Positions 56,748 to 64,000 of a stretch of 64,000 bases of DNA are shown piece after piece. Under the pieces are notes generated by a model, which searched no databases, was not told where the DNA came from, and saw only the letters and a list, made by a program, of their open reading frames with translations. This DNA is from Mangrovicella endophytica (lineage in GTDB: Bacteria; Pseudomonadota; Alphaproteobacteria; Rhizobiales; Rhizobiaceae): assembly GCF_002893625.1 (NCBI RefSeq), contig NZ_PKMZ01000002.1, positions 496,001-560,000 on the forward strand. The letters are read 5' to 3'. Position 1 is the stretch's first letter. Each line of letters opens with the position of its first letter. The position numbers and the translations under genes are program-made.

Positions 56748-57159
56748 GGCTGCAGTCGTCGCAGAGACCCGACAGTTCGACGGCTGCTTTCTCGACCTTG
56801 AACCTTGATCGCCGGGACAGTTTGCCGAGCAGACGGCTCAATGCTGGATCGTGCAGCTCGTCCGCTCGACCGCAGGTTCGGCAGATCGTGAAGAACGCAC
56901 CTCCATTCTCTTCGCAACAGGGCTGCGCACAAAGGGTGTAGGCGCCAAGCGTCTCGATCTTATGGGCCTTGCCCTCGCGAATGAGGCATTCAAGAGCCCT
57001 GTAGATCTGCGGCGGCGCTCTGAGACCCTCAGGTTTGAGCAGGCGAAGCAGGTCGTACGCGCCCAAGGGACGCTCCGCATGGGATAGGGCGTCGAAGACG
57101 AGCTGCTGATTTCGTCCCGGTCGCCGACGCTTGCCGGCTTCATCGTCACTGGGAGCCAT
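56740..57159 (-). CDS. Fur-family regulator, Zur paralogue with altered sensor site
   Basis: 139 residues. The DNA-binding domain (RNQQLVFDALSHAERPLGAYDLLRLLKPEGLRAPPQIYRALECLIREGKAHKIETLGAYTLC) is Zur-like. The structural cysteines C93-x2-C96 and C133-x2-C136 are kept. Where the canonical copy at 54800 has His-rich C-x-H-x3-H-x-H, this one reads CAQPCCEENGG, with Cys77, Cys81 and Cys82 and no histidine. It may therefore sense a different metal or redox state, or act constitutively. It is divergent from znuC, with two Zur-like boxes between. Confidence 0.85.
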   Translation of the reverse strand: MAPSDDEAGKRRRPGRNQQLVFDALSHAERPLGAYDLLRLLKPEGLRAPPQIYRALECLIREGKAHKIETLGAYTLCAQPCCEENGGAFFTICRTCGRADELHDPALSRLLGKLSRRSRFKVEKAAVELSGLCDDCSHA

Positions 57160-57174
57160 GGACCGCCATTATCC

Positions 57175-57192
57175 GAAACGTTATAACAGTTG
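57175..57192. promoter_or_regulatory. Zur-like box 1 between the Fur paralogue and znuC
   Basis: GAAACGTTATAACAGTTG. Its reverse complement shares the 12-base core TGTTATAACGTT with the box inside znuA. It is 16 bases upstream of the Fur-paralogue start and about 75 bases before znuC, so it can control both directions. Confidence 0.7.
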
Positions 57193-57197
57193 TTGAC

Positions 57198-57214
57198 GAA
57201 CGTCATAACATAAC
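57198..57214. promoter_or_regulatory. Zur-like box 2 between the Fur paralogue and znuC
   Basis: GAACGTCATAACATAAC, sharing the GTnATAACA core with the other boxes, six bases after box 1. The pair suggests cooperative or separate control of the two divergent promoters. Confidence 0.6.
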
Positions 57215-57264
57215 ATATTCAGCCGTCAACGCCGGTCGTGGCCGGCACAGGAGATGCGCGACAG

Positions 57265-58065
57265 ATGAGTGCCTGCGTGACCTTTGGCGATCTGACGCTC
57301 GGCTATCATCGCCATCCGGCCGTGCATCATCTGAACGGAACGGTACGCCGCGGATCTCTTACGGCTGTGGTCGGCGCTAACGGCTCAGGCAAGTCGACCC
57401 TGATGAAGGGGATCGTGGGTGTCCTGAAGCCGATGTCGGGCCGCTGCGCCGTCGCGCCAGGAACGAGTCTCGCCTATCTTCCGCAGCAATCGGAGCTGGA
57501 CCGCTCCTTTCCCGCTCGCGTGATCGACCTGGTATCGCTCGGCCTGTGGCCGCGGCGCGGCCTGCTTGGCTGGCACGGCGCGCGCGACAAGGCGGTTGTG
57601 GCGGATGCCCTTTCGGCTGTCGGCCTCGAAGGCTTCGACGCGCGCCCGATCGACTCCCTATCGGGAGGGCAACTCCAGCGTGCCCTGTTCGCTCGCGTTC
57701 TGGTGCAGGATTCGGACCTCATCCTCCTCGATGAACCGTTCAATGCGGTGGACGCGCGAACGGTGCGGGACCTCATCGATCTCATCATGCGCTGGCACGG
57801 CGAGAAGCGCACCGTCATGGTCGTGGTGCACGATCTTGATCTGGTTCGCGAGCACTTTCCGGAAGCGCTGCTGATGGCGCGCGAGCCGATTGCCTGGGGT
57901 GATACGCGTGCGGCGCTCTCGCCGGAGAATCTCCTGAAGGCCCGCCAGTTTCACGAGGCATGGGACGAGAAGGCAGCCTTGTGTGCGCCGGGGCAGGGCG
58001 GTGCGTACGTCCACCGGCACGGTGGCCATGAGCACAGCCACGCTGCCGCCAAGGATGCCGCCTGA
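57265..58065 (+). CDS. znuC: Zinc ABC transporter ATP-binding protein
   Basis: 266 residues. Walker A VGANGSGKST is at about 36-45, the Q-loop at LPQQSELD, signature SLSGGQLQRALFARVL, and Walker B ILLDEPFNAVD. The C-terminus VHRHGGHEHSHAAAKDAA is His-rich, suggesting a cytosolic zinc sensor or buffer. The ATG at 57265 is used; a GTG frame from 57238 would run closer to the boxes. It could equally be called aztA because an AztD-type gene follows. It overlaps znuB by one base. Confidence 0.92.
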   Translation: MSACVTFGDLTLGYHRHPAVHHLNGTVRRGSLTAVVGANGSGKSTLMKGIVGVLKPMSGRCAVAPGTSLAYLPQQSELDRSFPARVIDLVSLGLWPRRGLLGWHGARDKAVVADALSAVGLEGFDARPIDSLSGGQLQRALFARVLVQDSDLILLDEPFNAVDARTVRDLIDLIMRWHGEKRTVMVVVHDLDLVREHFPEALLMAREPIAWGDTRAALSPENLLKARQFHEAWDEKAALCAPGQGGAYVHRHGGHEHSHAAAKDAA

Positions 58066-58940
58066 TGGGTCCGCTCTACGACTGGCTGATCGCGCCCTTC
58101 GCAGAGTACGGCTTCATGCAGAGGGCGCTGGTCGGTGCCCTGATGCTCTCCGTCAGCGCGTGCCCGATCGGCGTGTTCCTGATGCTGCGCCGCATGAGCC
58201 TGACCGGCGATGCCATGGCGCATGCCATCCTGCCTGGCGCCGCCGTCGGCTTTCTCTTCTACGGCCTCCAGATCATCCCGATGACCCTCGGGGGACTCGC
58301 CGCCGGCGTGATCGTGGCACTCGGCGCCGGTGCCGTCTCGCGTCTCACCGTCCAGAAGGAGGATGCCTCCATGGCCGCCTTCTATCTGATCTCGCTGGCG
58401 CTGGGAGTGCTGATCGTTTCGCTTCGCGGGTCCAACGTCGATCTCATGCACGTGCTCTTCGGCACCGTTCTCGCCCTCAACGACGAGGCGCTCACCCTCA
58501 TCGGCGCCATCGGCGTGACGACACTCGTGGCTCTCGCCGTCTTCTGGCGTGCGCTCGTGGCGGAATGCCTCGACCCTCTGTTCCTGCGTTCGGTGTCGCG
58601 CCTCGGACCGCCAGTCCACTTTCTCTTCCTGGGACTGGTGGTGCTGAACCTCGTCGGCGGATTCCAGGCGCTCGGCACGCTCTTGGCGGTCGGTCTGATG
58701 ATGCTGCCCGCCGCGTCGGCCCGCTTCTGGACGACGCGGGTGGAGCCAATGTGCCTCCTGGCGATCGGCATCGGGATCGTGTCGTGCCTTGCGGGGCTGC
58801 TTCTGTCCTACCATGCCTCGCTGGCATCGGGACCGGCGATCATCCTGTCGGCAGGCGTCGTTTACATCCTCTCCACCATCTTCGGCACGCGCGGCATTCT
58901 CGCCACGCGCATCCGGCCCGCCTCCCACCTCACTGCCTAG
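58065..58940 (+). CDS. znuB: Zinc ABC transporter permease
   Basis: 291 residues with about eight membrane helices of the ABC-3 (ZnuB/MntB) family: PIGVFLMLRRMSLTGDAMAHAILPGAAVGFLFYG, then LLAVGLMMLPAASARFW and LSYHASLASGPAIILSAGVVYIL. It starts at the overlapping TGATG with znuC. It forms the inner-membrane channel for zinc delivered by the downstream binding protein. Confidence 0.94.
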   Translation: MGPLYDWLIAPFAEYGFMQRALVGALMLSVSACPIGVFLMLRRMSLTGDAMAHAILPGAAVGFLFYGLQIIPMTLGGLAAGVIVALGAGAVSRLTVQKEDASMAAFYLISLALGVLIVSLRGSNVDLMHVLFGTVLALNDEALTLIGAIGVTTLVALAVFWRALVAECLDPLFLRSVSRLGPPVHFLFLGLVVLNLVGGFQALGTLLAVGLMMLPAASARFWTTRVEPMCLLAIGIGIVSCLAGLLLSYHASLASGPAIILSAGVVYILSTIFGTRGILATRIRPASHLTA

Positions 58941-58961
58941 GCTGAACAGAAGGAGCTTCAC

Positions 58962-59954
58962 ATGTTCAGGACCCTCAATCTTGCCGCTGCTGCGAGTGTT
59001 ATAACGTTAATCTGCGCGACCGCTTCCGGTGCCTCGGCGCAGGAGCTGAAGGTCGTGGCGAGCTTCTCGGTCATTGCCGACTTCGCCAAGAATGTCGGAG
59101 GCGACCGGGTTGCGATCACGACGCTGGTCGGTCCCAATGGCGATGCCCATGTCTACGAGCCCAAGCCGGCGGACGCCGCGGCCTTGGCTGCCGCTGACGT
59201 CGTTCTGACCAACGGTCTGCAACTCGAAGGCTTCCTGCCGCGCCTGATCGAGGCGAGCGGCACCAAGGCGCCGATCATTGAGCTGACGAAGGGCGGCGAA
59301 GTGCTGAAGAACGCGGAGGAGGAGCATCACCACCACCACGAGGGTGAGGCCGGCGAGGCTCACGAGCACAAAGCCGCCGATCACGATGAGGCCGAGGAGG
59401 GCCACGGCCATCATCACCACGGCGAGTATGATCCGCACGCCTGGCAATCGGTTCACAATGCCGAAGTCTACGTGAAGAACATCGCCGATGCCTTCTGCGC
59501 GGCGGATGCTGCAGGCTGCGACACCTACAAGGCCAATGCCGAAGCCTATGGCAAGAAGCTCGAGGCGCTCGACAAGGAGGTGAGAGACGCGATCGCCGAG
59601 ATCCCCGAGGAGAAGCGTACGATCATCACCTCACATGACGCCTTCGGCTATTTCCAGCACGAATACGGCCTCAGATTCCTGGCGCCGGAAGGCATCTCGA
59701 CGGAGTCCGAAGCCTCTGCCGCGGATGTCGCCGCCCTCGTCAAGCAGGTCAAAGAGGACAAGGCGTCTGCGATTTTCGTGGAAAACGTCACCAATCCGCG
59801 GCTGATCGAGCAGATCGCCAGCGAAACCGGCCTCAAGGTCGGTGGCGAGCTCTATTCTGACGCCCTGTCGGACGAGAGCGGTCCGGCTTCCACTTACATC
59901 GACATGGTTCGCCATAACGTCGAAACCATCAAGACCGACATCCTCGGGAGCTGA
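58962..59954 (+). CDS. znuA: Periplasmic zinc-binding protein of the ZnuA/AztC type
   Basis: 330 residues with a signal peptide of about 26 residues. The cluster 9 ligands are His63 (GDAHVYEP), His159 (DPHAW), His225 (TSHDAFGY) and Asp300 (YSDALSD). Residues 122-153 are a flexible loop with many histidines (EHHHHHEGE ... GHGHHHHGE), as in ZnuA and AztC. AAGGAG lies seven bases before the ATG. The signal peptide codons 13-16 coincide with a Zur-like box and include the rare codons ATA and TTA. A terminator follows. Confidence 0.94.
   Translation: MFRTLNLAAAASVITLICATASGASAQELKVVASFSVIADFAKNVGGDRVAITTLVGPNGDAHVYEPKPADAAALAAADVVLTNGLQLEGFLPRLIEASGTKAPIIELTKGGEVLKNAEEEHHHHHEGEAGEAHEHKAADHDEAEEGHGHHHHGEYDPHAWQSVHNAEVYVKNIADAFCAADAAGCDTYKANAEAYGKKLEALDKEVRDAIAEIPEEKRTIITSHDAFGYFQHEYGLRFLAPEGISTESEASAADVAALVKQVKEDKASAIFVENVTNPRLIEQIASETGLKVGGELYSDALSDESGPASTYIDMVRHNVETIKTDILGS
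58994..59012. promoter_or_regulatory. Zur-like box inside the znuA coding sequence
   Basis: GAGTGTTATAACGTTAATC spans codons 11-17 of znuA. It shares TGTTATAACGTT with the reverse complement of the box at 57175, and needs ATA and TTA codons that are rare in this genome. This suggests an internal operator or roadblock, rather than chance coding. Confidence 0.55.
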
Positions 59955-59977
59955 GCCACCTCCAAGGTGAAGGGAAG

Positions 59978-59993
59978 GGCGGAGCGATCCGCC
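59978..59993 (+). terminator. Intrinsic terminator after znuA
   Basis: A six-base stem GGCGGA / TCCGCC with GCGA loop (extended by AAG/CTT pairing with one bulge), followed by TTTTCTTT, 24 bases after the znuA stop. Confidence 0.8.
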
Positions 59994-60011
59994 TTTTCTT
60001 TGCCTCGTGGA

Positions 60012-60030
60012 TGTTATGTAATAACATAAG
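60012..60030. promoter_or_regulatory. Zur-like box in front of the aztD-zinT fusion gene
   Basis: TGTTATGTAATAACA at 60012-60026 is a perfect palindrome, and the extended GTTATGTAATAACATAAG aligns with the hupE box at 14 of 18 positions. It ends ten bases before the start codon, overlapping the region of the ribosome-binding site, so binding would block transcription of this gene alone. Confidence 0.75.
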
Positions 60031-60039
60031 GATAGATCC

Positions 60040-61821
60040 ATGAAGTTGAAATCGACTGCAGCGACAGCGCTTGCGCTGATCCTCGCACTTCCTGGGGCGG
60101 CCGCTCAGGCTGAGGACGTGACCGCATGGCGGCTCTTCGTCGCCGACCGCGACGCGCCGAAAGTAACAGTGATCGATGCGCTGAAGAGCGAGACGATCGA
60201 CATGTTTCAGCTGGAGAGCCCCGCCGTGCTCTACCCCAGCGACAGCGGCCGCCTGATCTTCGCCCGACAGGCCGATGCCGGTGTGGTGACGACCCTCGCA
60301 AGCGGCATTGCCTTCGAGGATCATGGCGACCACGGCGACATCGAGGTCGAGGCGCCGAAGCTGACGGGAACGAAGATCGCCGGCCAGAAGCCATCCCACT
60401 TCGTCGAACATGGCGGTGAGTTCGCTACCTTCTTCGACGGAGAGGGCGTCGCGCGCATCATCTCCGAGAAAGCTGCTCTCGAAGGGAAATCAGATACCCG
60501 CGAGGTGAAGACGGATTCGCCGCAGCACGGTGTCGCCGTCGCCTATGACGATCATGTTCTTCTGTCTGAGCCCAACAAGGAGCAGCCAGACGAGCTCCCG
60601 GTCGGTATCAGAACCGTGGATGAAGATGGCAAGCAGGTCGGGGACATCGCCGACTGCCCCGATCTGCACGGCGAGGGGTCGTCGGGCAATGTTCTCGCCT
60701 TGGCCTGCGCGACCGGTCTGCTCGTCGTCACGCATGGCGAGGGTGCCCCGCAGATCCGGCATCTGCCTTATCCGGACGATCTTCCCGAGGGCAAGGCGAC
60801 GACCTTGGTCGGCGGCCGCGGGCTGCAGTACTTCCTCGGCAACTACGGCTCCGACAAAGTGGTACTGATCGACCCCGCCGCTGAGACGGACGCCTTCCGT
60901 CTGGTCGAGCTTGCGACCCGGCGCGTCCACTTCGCCGTTGATCCCATCCGGGCGAGGTTCGCCTATGTCTTCACCGAGGATGGCAAGCTTCACCAGCTCG
61001 ATGTGATCAAGGGCGAGATCACCAAATCGATCAGCCTGACCGATCCCTATTCCATGGACGGCCATTGGAATGATCCGCGGCCTCGCATCGCGGTGGCCGG
61101 TGACAAGATCGTCCTCACGGACCCGCTGCAGGGCAAGCTGCATCTGGTCGATGCCGCCTCCTTCACAGAGGCCGGCGACATCGCCGTCGAGGGCAAGCCG
61201 TTCAACATCGTCGCGGTCGGCGGCAGCGGCCAGAGCCATGACGAGGCGAGCGCAAGTGAGCACAACCACGCTCACAGCCATGGCAACGACCAGATCTACA
61301 AGGGCTACTTCGAGGACGGCCAGGTCAAGGACCGGCCGCTGTCGGACTGGGCTGGCGACTGGCAGTCCGTTTATCCGTACCTGACGGACGGCACGCTCGA
61401 TCCGGTGATGGCGCACAAGGCCGAAGACGGCAAGAAGAGCGCCGCCGAGTACAAGGCGTACTACGAGGTCGGCTATAAGACCAACGTGGAGCGCATCACC
61501 ATCGAGGGCGACACCGTCACCTTCTTCCGCGAAGGCAAGCCGCTCAAGGCCCGCTATGCCAGCGACGGCCACGAGATCCTCACCTACGAGAAGGGTAACC
61601 GCGGTGTCCGCTTCATTTTCAAGAAGGTGGACGGCGATGCGGACGCGCCGGACTACTTCCAGTTCAGCGACCACAAGATCGCGCCGGAGAAAGCCGATCA
61701 CTACCATCTCTACTGGGGCGACGACCGCGCTGCCCTGCTGAAGGAAGTGACGAACTGGCCGACCTACTATCCCTCGTCGCTGAGCGCGAAGGACGTCGCC
61801 CAAGAGATGATGGCGCACTGA
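60040..61821 (+). CDS. Fusion of AztD-like zinc chaperone (beta-propeller) and ZinT domain
   Basis: 593 residues with signal peptide 1-24 (ending AAAQAE). Residues 25-395 are an AztD-type beta-propeller ([48 protein letters not shown]), with a His/Asp pair motif EDHGDHGD at 93-100 and [10 protein letters not shown] near 118-127. Residues 400-414 form a linker [15 protein letters not shown]. Residues 418-593 are a full ZinT domain ([30 protein letters not shown] to the C-terminal QEMMAH), with ligands His545, His554 and His556 at the spacing of E. coli ZinT. Both parts are periplasmic zinc chaperones that feed ZnuA/AztC. It has its own Zur-like box and AAGGAT before the ATG. Confidence 0.92.
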   Translation: MKLKSTAATALALILALPGAAAQAEDVTAWRLFVADRDAPKVTVIDALKSETIDMFQLESPAVLYPSDSGRLIFARQADAGVVTTLASGIAFEDHGDHGDIEVEAPKLTGTKIAGQKPSHFVEHGGEFATFFDGEGVARIISEKAALEGKSDTREVKTDSPQHGVAVAYDDHVLLSEPNKEQPDELPVGIRTVDEDGKQVGDIADCPDLHGEGSSGNVLALACATGLLVVTHGEGAPQIRHLPYPDDLPEGKATTLVGGRGLQYFLGNYGSDKVVLIDPAAETDAFRLVELATRRVHFAVDPIRARFAYVFTEDGKLHQLDVIKGEITKSISLTDPYSMDGHWNDPRPRIAVAGDKIVLTDPLQGKLHLVDAASFTEAGDIAVEGKPFNIVAVGGSGQSHDEASASEHNHAHSHGNDQIYKGYFEDGQVKDRPLSDWAGDWQSVYPYLTDGTLDPVMAHKAEDGKKSAAEYKAYYEVGYKTNVERITIEGDTVTFFREGKPLKARYASDGHEILTYEKGNRGVRFIFKKVDGDADAPDYFQFSDHKIAPEKADHYHLYWGDDRAALLKEVTNWPTYYPSSLSAKDVAQEMMAH

Positions 61822-61904
61822 TCACAGATCGCCCTGATCGTACGCGCCCGGCCACTGAGGTCGGGCGCTCCCTTCCGCACGTCCATCAGACCCGAAGGTC
61901 ATTC

Positions 61905-63119
61905 ATGCTCAGCACAGCCGGATCCTTCCGCCGCTTGCCTGTCACCGTGCTCTCCGGCTTTCTCGGAGCCGGCAAGACCACGCTCCTCAACCACGTCCTC
62001 AACAATCGCGAGGGCCGTCGCGTCGCGGTCATCGTCAACGACATGAGCGAGGTGAACATCGACGCCGCGCTGGTCCGCGACGGCGGAGCGAACCTGTCGC
62101 GCACCGAAGAGCAACTGGTCGAGATGACCAACGGCTGCATCTGCTGCACGCTGCGCGACGACCTCCTCAAGGAGGTTCGGCGGCTGTCGAGAGAAGGGCG
62201 CTTCGACTATCTCCTGATCGAAGGCACCGGCATAGCGGAACCCTTGCCGGTCGCCGCGACCTTCGACTTCCGCGACGAGAACAACGAGAGCCTGTCGGAC
62301 GTCGCCAGACTTGACACGATGGTGACGGTGGTCGACGCCGCGAACCTCCTCAAGGACTACGCCTCGCAGGACTTCCTGCGCGACCGCGGCGAGACTGCCG
62401 GCGCCGGCGACGAGCGCGCCCTCGTGGATCTCCTCGTGGAGCAGATTGAGTTCGCCGACGTGGTCGTCCTGAACAAGGTCTCCGATACGCCTGCGTACGA
62501 TCTGGATCTTGCCCGCAAAATCATTCGCTCGCTCAATCCAGACGCCGAACTGGTGGAAAGCGATTTCGGCAAGGTCCCGCTCGAGGCGGTCCTCGACACC
62601 GGCCGCTTCGACTTCGAGAAGGCACAGCAGCATCCTCTGTGGTTCAAGGAGCTGAACGGCTTTAAGGATCATGTTCCCGAGACGGAGGAGTACGGCGTCC
62701 GCTCCTTCGTCTACCGCGAGCGGCGGCCGTTCGACCCGGCGAAACTTGCGGCGTTCGTCAACAGGCCCTGGCCGGGCGTCGTGCGGGCGAAGGGCTTCTT
62801 CTGGCTCGCCACGCGACCGTACCATGTCGGCGAGCTCAGCCAGGCGGGCGCCTTGGTTAGGACGGCGAAGCGCGGTCTCTGGTGGGCCTCGGTGCCGAAG
62901 CACCAGTGGCCGGCCAATCCGGAATGGCGAGCGTCCATGAGGCCGTATCTGGATCCGGTCTGGGGCGATCGCCGGCAGGAGATCGTGTTCATCGGCTGCG
63001 ATCCGATGGACGAACAGCGGATCTGCGCCGAGTTGGACGAGTGCCTCGTTCCGGCCGATGGCTTCACGCCAGCGGCATGGACGCGGCTGCCCGACCCATT
63101 TGCAAGCTGGTCGAACTGA
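61905..63119 (+). CDS. COG0523 zinc-metallochaperone GTPase (ZigA-like)
   Basis: 404 residues. Walker A is GFLGAGKTT (18-26), GCICC gives Cys78, Cys80 and Cys81, [16 protein letters not shown] is the switch region, and NKVSD stands at the G4 position. The C-terminal CobW domain contains [41 protein letters not shown] and the [11 protein letters not shown] block seen in the longer ZigA/ZagA-type subgroup. It starts 83 bases after the aztD-zinT stop and is probably co-transcribed. It differs clearly from the GTPase at 55572, so the island has two subfamilies. Confidence 0.92.
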   Translation: MLSTAGSFRRLPVTVLSGFLGAGKTTLLNHVLNNREGRRVAVIVNDMSEVNIDAALVRDGGANLSRTEEQLVEMTNGCICCTLRDDLLKEVRRLSREGRFDYLLIEGTGIAEPLPVAATFDFRDENNESLSDVARLDTMVTVVDAANLLKDYASQDFLRDRGETAGAGDERALVDLLVEQIEFADVVVLNKVSDTPAYDLDLARKIIRSLNPDAELVESDFGKVPLEAVLDTGRFDFEKAQQHPLWFKELNGFKDHVPETEEYGVRSFVYRERRPFDPAKLAAFVNRPWPGVVRAKGFFWLATRPYHVGELSQAGALVRTAKRGLWWASVPKHQWPANPEWRASMRPYLDPVWGDRRQEIVFIGCDPMDEQRICAELDECLVPADGFTPAAWTRLPDPFASWSN

Positions 63120-63205
63120 GCCGCTGCTGCGCTGGCGAGGAACGTCCCGCTAGCCGGGGCGTCTCGCTAGGAGTTTGTCGAACGGGGGTGATCCGACTGG
63201 CTGCC

Positions 63206-63240
63206 CACCCGCCGGCGGGAGGTTCTCCTGCCGGCGGGTG
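63206..63240. terminator. Bidirectional hairpin between convergent genes
   Basis: A 16-base stem (one G-U pair) with a three-base GTT loop, arms starting CACCCGCCGGC and ending GCCGGCGGGTG. It lies between the GTPase and the convergent phosphatase and lacks T runs on either side. Confidence 0.65.
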
Positions 63241-63250
63241 ACTGCTTATA

Positions 63251-64000
63251 TCAGGCGATCCGGCCGCCGCCCTGCTTGGTGATGGCGAGCACCGAGGGGC
63301 GCACCGGCATGTCGTCCCGGAAGTCGGGCCAGCGGGTCGACAGGTCCTCGTAGTAGGAAGGACGTCCAAAGCCGTCCCAGTCATCGCCCCCATCGCCAGG
63401 ATGCTGCACGGCGACGAAGGCCGTCTGCTCATCCGGCAGGATCAGCGGGCCGCACATCTCGGCGCCGACCGGCACCCGGAAGAACAGCTTCGACGTCCCG
63501 CGTGCATCGCCTTCGGTGTCCACCGCCCAGAGGCCGTCGGTGCGGCCGGTGTCCTTCGGCGAGTTGCCGTCGGTGGAAACCCAGAGGCGCCCGCTCGTGT
63601 CGACATGGCAGTTGTCCGGCATGCCGAACCAGCCATTCTTGGTGGTTTCGGTGGAGAAGGTCGCGCCGACCTCGGCAACCGACGGGTCGCCGCACTTCAG
63701 AAGCACCTCCCAGGTGCCGGTGGTCGCGGCGAAGTCACCGTCCTTCTCGGCAATCTCGATGATGTGGCCGAAGGCGTTCTTGGCACGCGGGTTGGCCGCG
63801 TCGACCTGCTCGTCCTTGCGCTTGGTGTTGTTGGTCAGCATCACGTAGACGCGGCCGGTCTTGCCGTCTGGGCCGATGTCTTCCGGGCGATCCATCGGAG
63901 TCGCTTCCAGTAGGTCGGCGGCACGGCGCGTCTCGATCAGCACGTCGGCCTGGCTGGCGAAGCCGTTCGCGTCGGTCAGCGGACCTTCGCCATGAACCAG
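63251..64000 (-). CDS. PhoX-family (DUF839) alkaline phosphatase, C-terminal part
   Basis: The stop is at 63251 and the frame is open to the right edge, so 249 C-terminal residues are seen. [65 protein letters not shown] and [26 protein letters not shown] are PhoX hallmarks. The Glu and Asp residues of MDRPEDI and the MPDN motif bind the calcium/iron cofactor in characterised PhoX. It probably releases phosphate from esters in the periplasm. The N-terminus with the Tat signal lies outside the window. Confidence 0.9.
   Translation of the reverse strand: MVHGEGPLTDANGFASQADVLIETRRAADLLEATPMDRPEDIGPDGKTGRVYVMLTNNTKRKDEQVDAANPRAKNAFGHIIEIAEKDGDFAATTGTWEVLLKCGDPSVAEVGATFSTETTKNGWFGMPDNCHVDTSGRLWVSTDGNSPKDTGRTDGLWAVDTEGDARGTSKLFFRVPVGAEMCGPLILPDEQTAFVAVQHPGDGGDDWDGFGRPSYYEDLSTRWPDFRDDMPVRPSVLAITKQGGGRIA

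Noticed and set aside
57238-57264. GTG start at 57238 for znuC.
   Set aside because: Adds nine residues with no family match and lacks a ribosome site; ATG 57265 gives the usual N-terminus.

Overview
The window is GC-rich, tightly packed bacterial chromosome with no phage, insertion sequence, CRISPR array, rRNA or tRNA that I could recognise. Gene content points to an alphaproteobacterium of the order Hyphomicrobiales (Rhizobiales). It carries an acpXL very-long-chain fatty acid cluster for lipid A, an Smo-type polyol ABC transporter, a candidate EcfG-type stress promoter and alphaproteobacterial Zur-type regulation. I cannot name a genus from sequence alone.

Layout. 0-3.2 kb: end of the lipid A acyl cluster (adh2XL partial, fabF1XL, fabF2XL, acpXL), then a MarR regulator, an HNH protein and a secreted PRC-barrel protein. 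5.4-11.0 kb: dusA, a DUF1289/aspartic protease pair, a histidine kinase, a uracil-DNA glycosylase-like protein, an Lrp regulator and a DUF971 protein. 11.1-15.7 kb: moaA and mobA (molybdenum cofactor) flanking a secreted protein, a DMT permease and a Bcr/CflA pump. 15.8-18.3 kb: a polar amino acid ABC transporter without its ATPase. 18.4-21.3 kb: a HIBADH-family dehydrogenase, a GGDEF protein and a divergent MarR/SnoaL pair. 21.4-26.3 kb: a split Anbu proteasome-like locus (anbu, alpha-E, ATP-grasp) interrupted by an SDR/TetR pair. 26.5-33.8 kb: SorC regulator, polyol ABC transporter (smoEFGK-like) and FGGY pentulose kinase. 33.9-40.8 kb: small stress and redox genes, including HxlR/OYE, NDH-2, a DUF892 ferritin-like protein with Mn catalase, and a HAD phosphatase. 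40.9-48.1 kb: a glycan locus with two glycoside hydrolases, UDP-galactopyranose mutase, a glycosyltransferase and an ABC exporter. 48.3-51.5 kb: a hydrolase, a DMT permease and an L,D-transpeptidase-like protein.

The most coherent and interesting block is a zinc-homeostasis island from about 51.6 to 63.1 kb. It holds a HupE/UreJ permease, two divergent DUF1007 proteins with EF-hand-like loops, a canonical zur, a second Fur-family paralogue, two CxCC (COG0523) GTPases, a small Cys protein, znuC-znuB-znuA (aztABC type), and a secreted protein that fuses an AztD-like beta-propeller to a complete ZinT domain through a His-rich linker. Five Zur-like boxes sharing the core GTnATAAC lie in front of the operons. 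One of them is inside the znuA signal-peptide coding sequence and is spelled with rare ATA and TTA codons. An intrinsic terminator separates znuA from the aztD-zinT gene, which has its own box.

The right edge cuts a PhoX-family phosphatase. Coordinates and starts were derived by reading the sequence; family names rest on recognised motifs, not on database searches.
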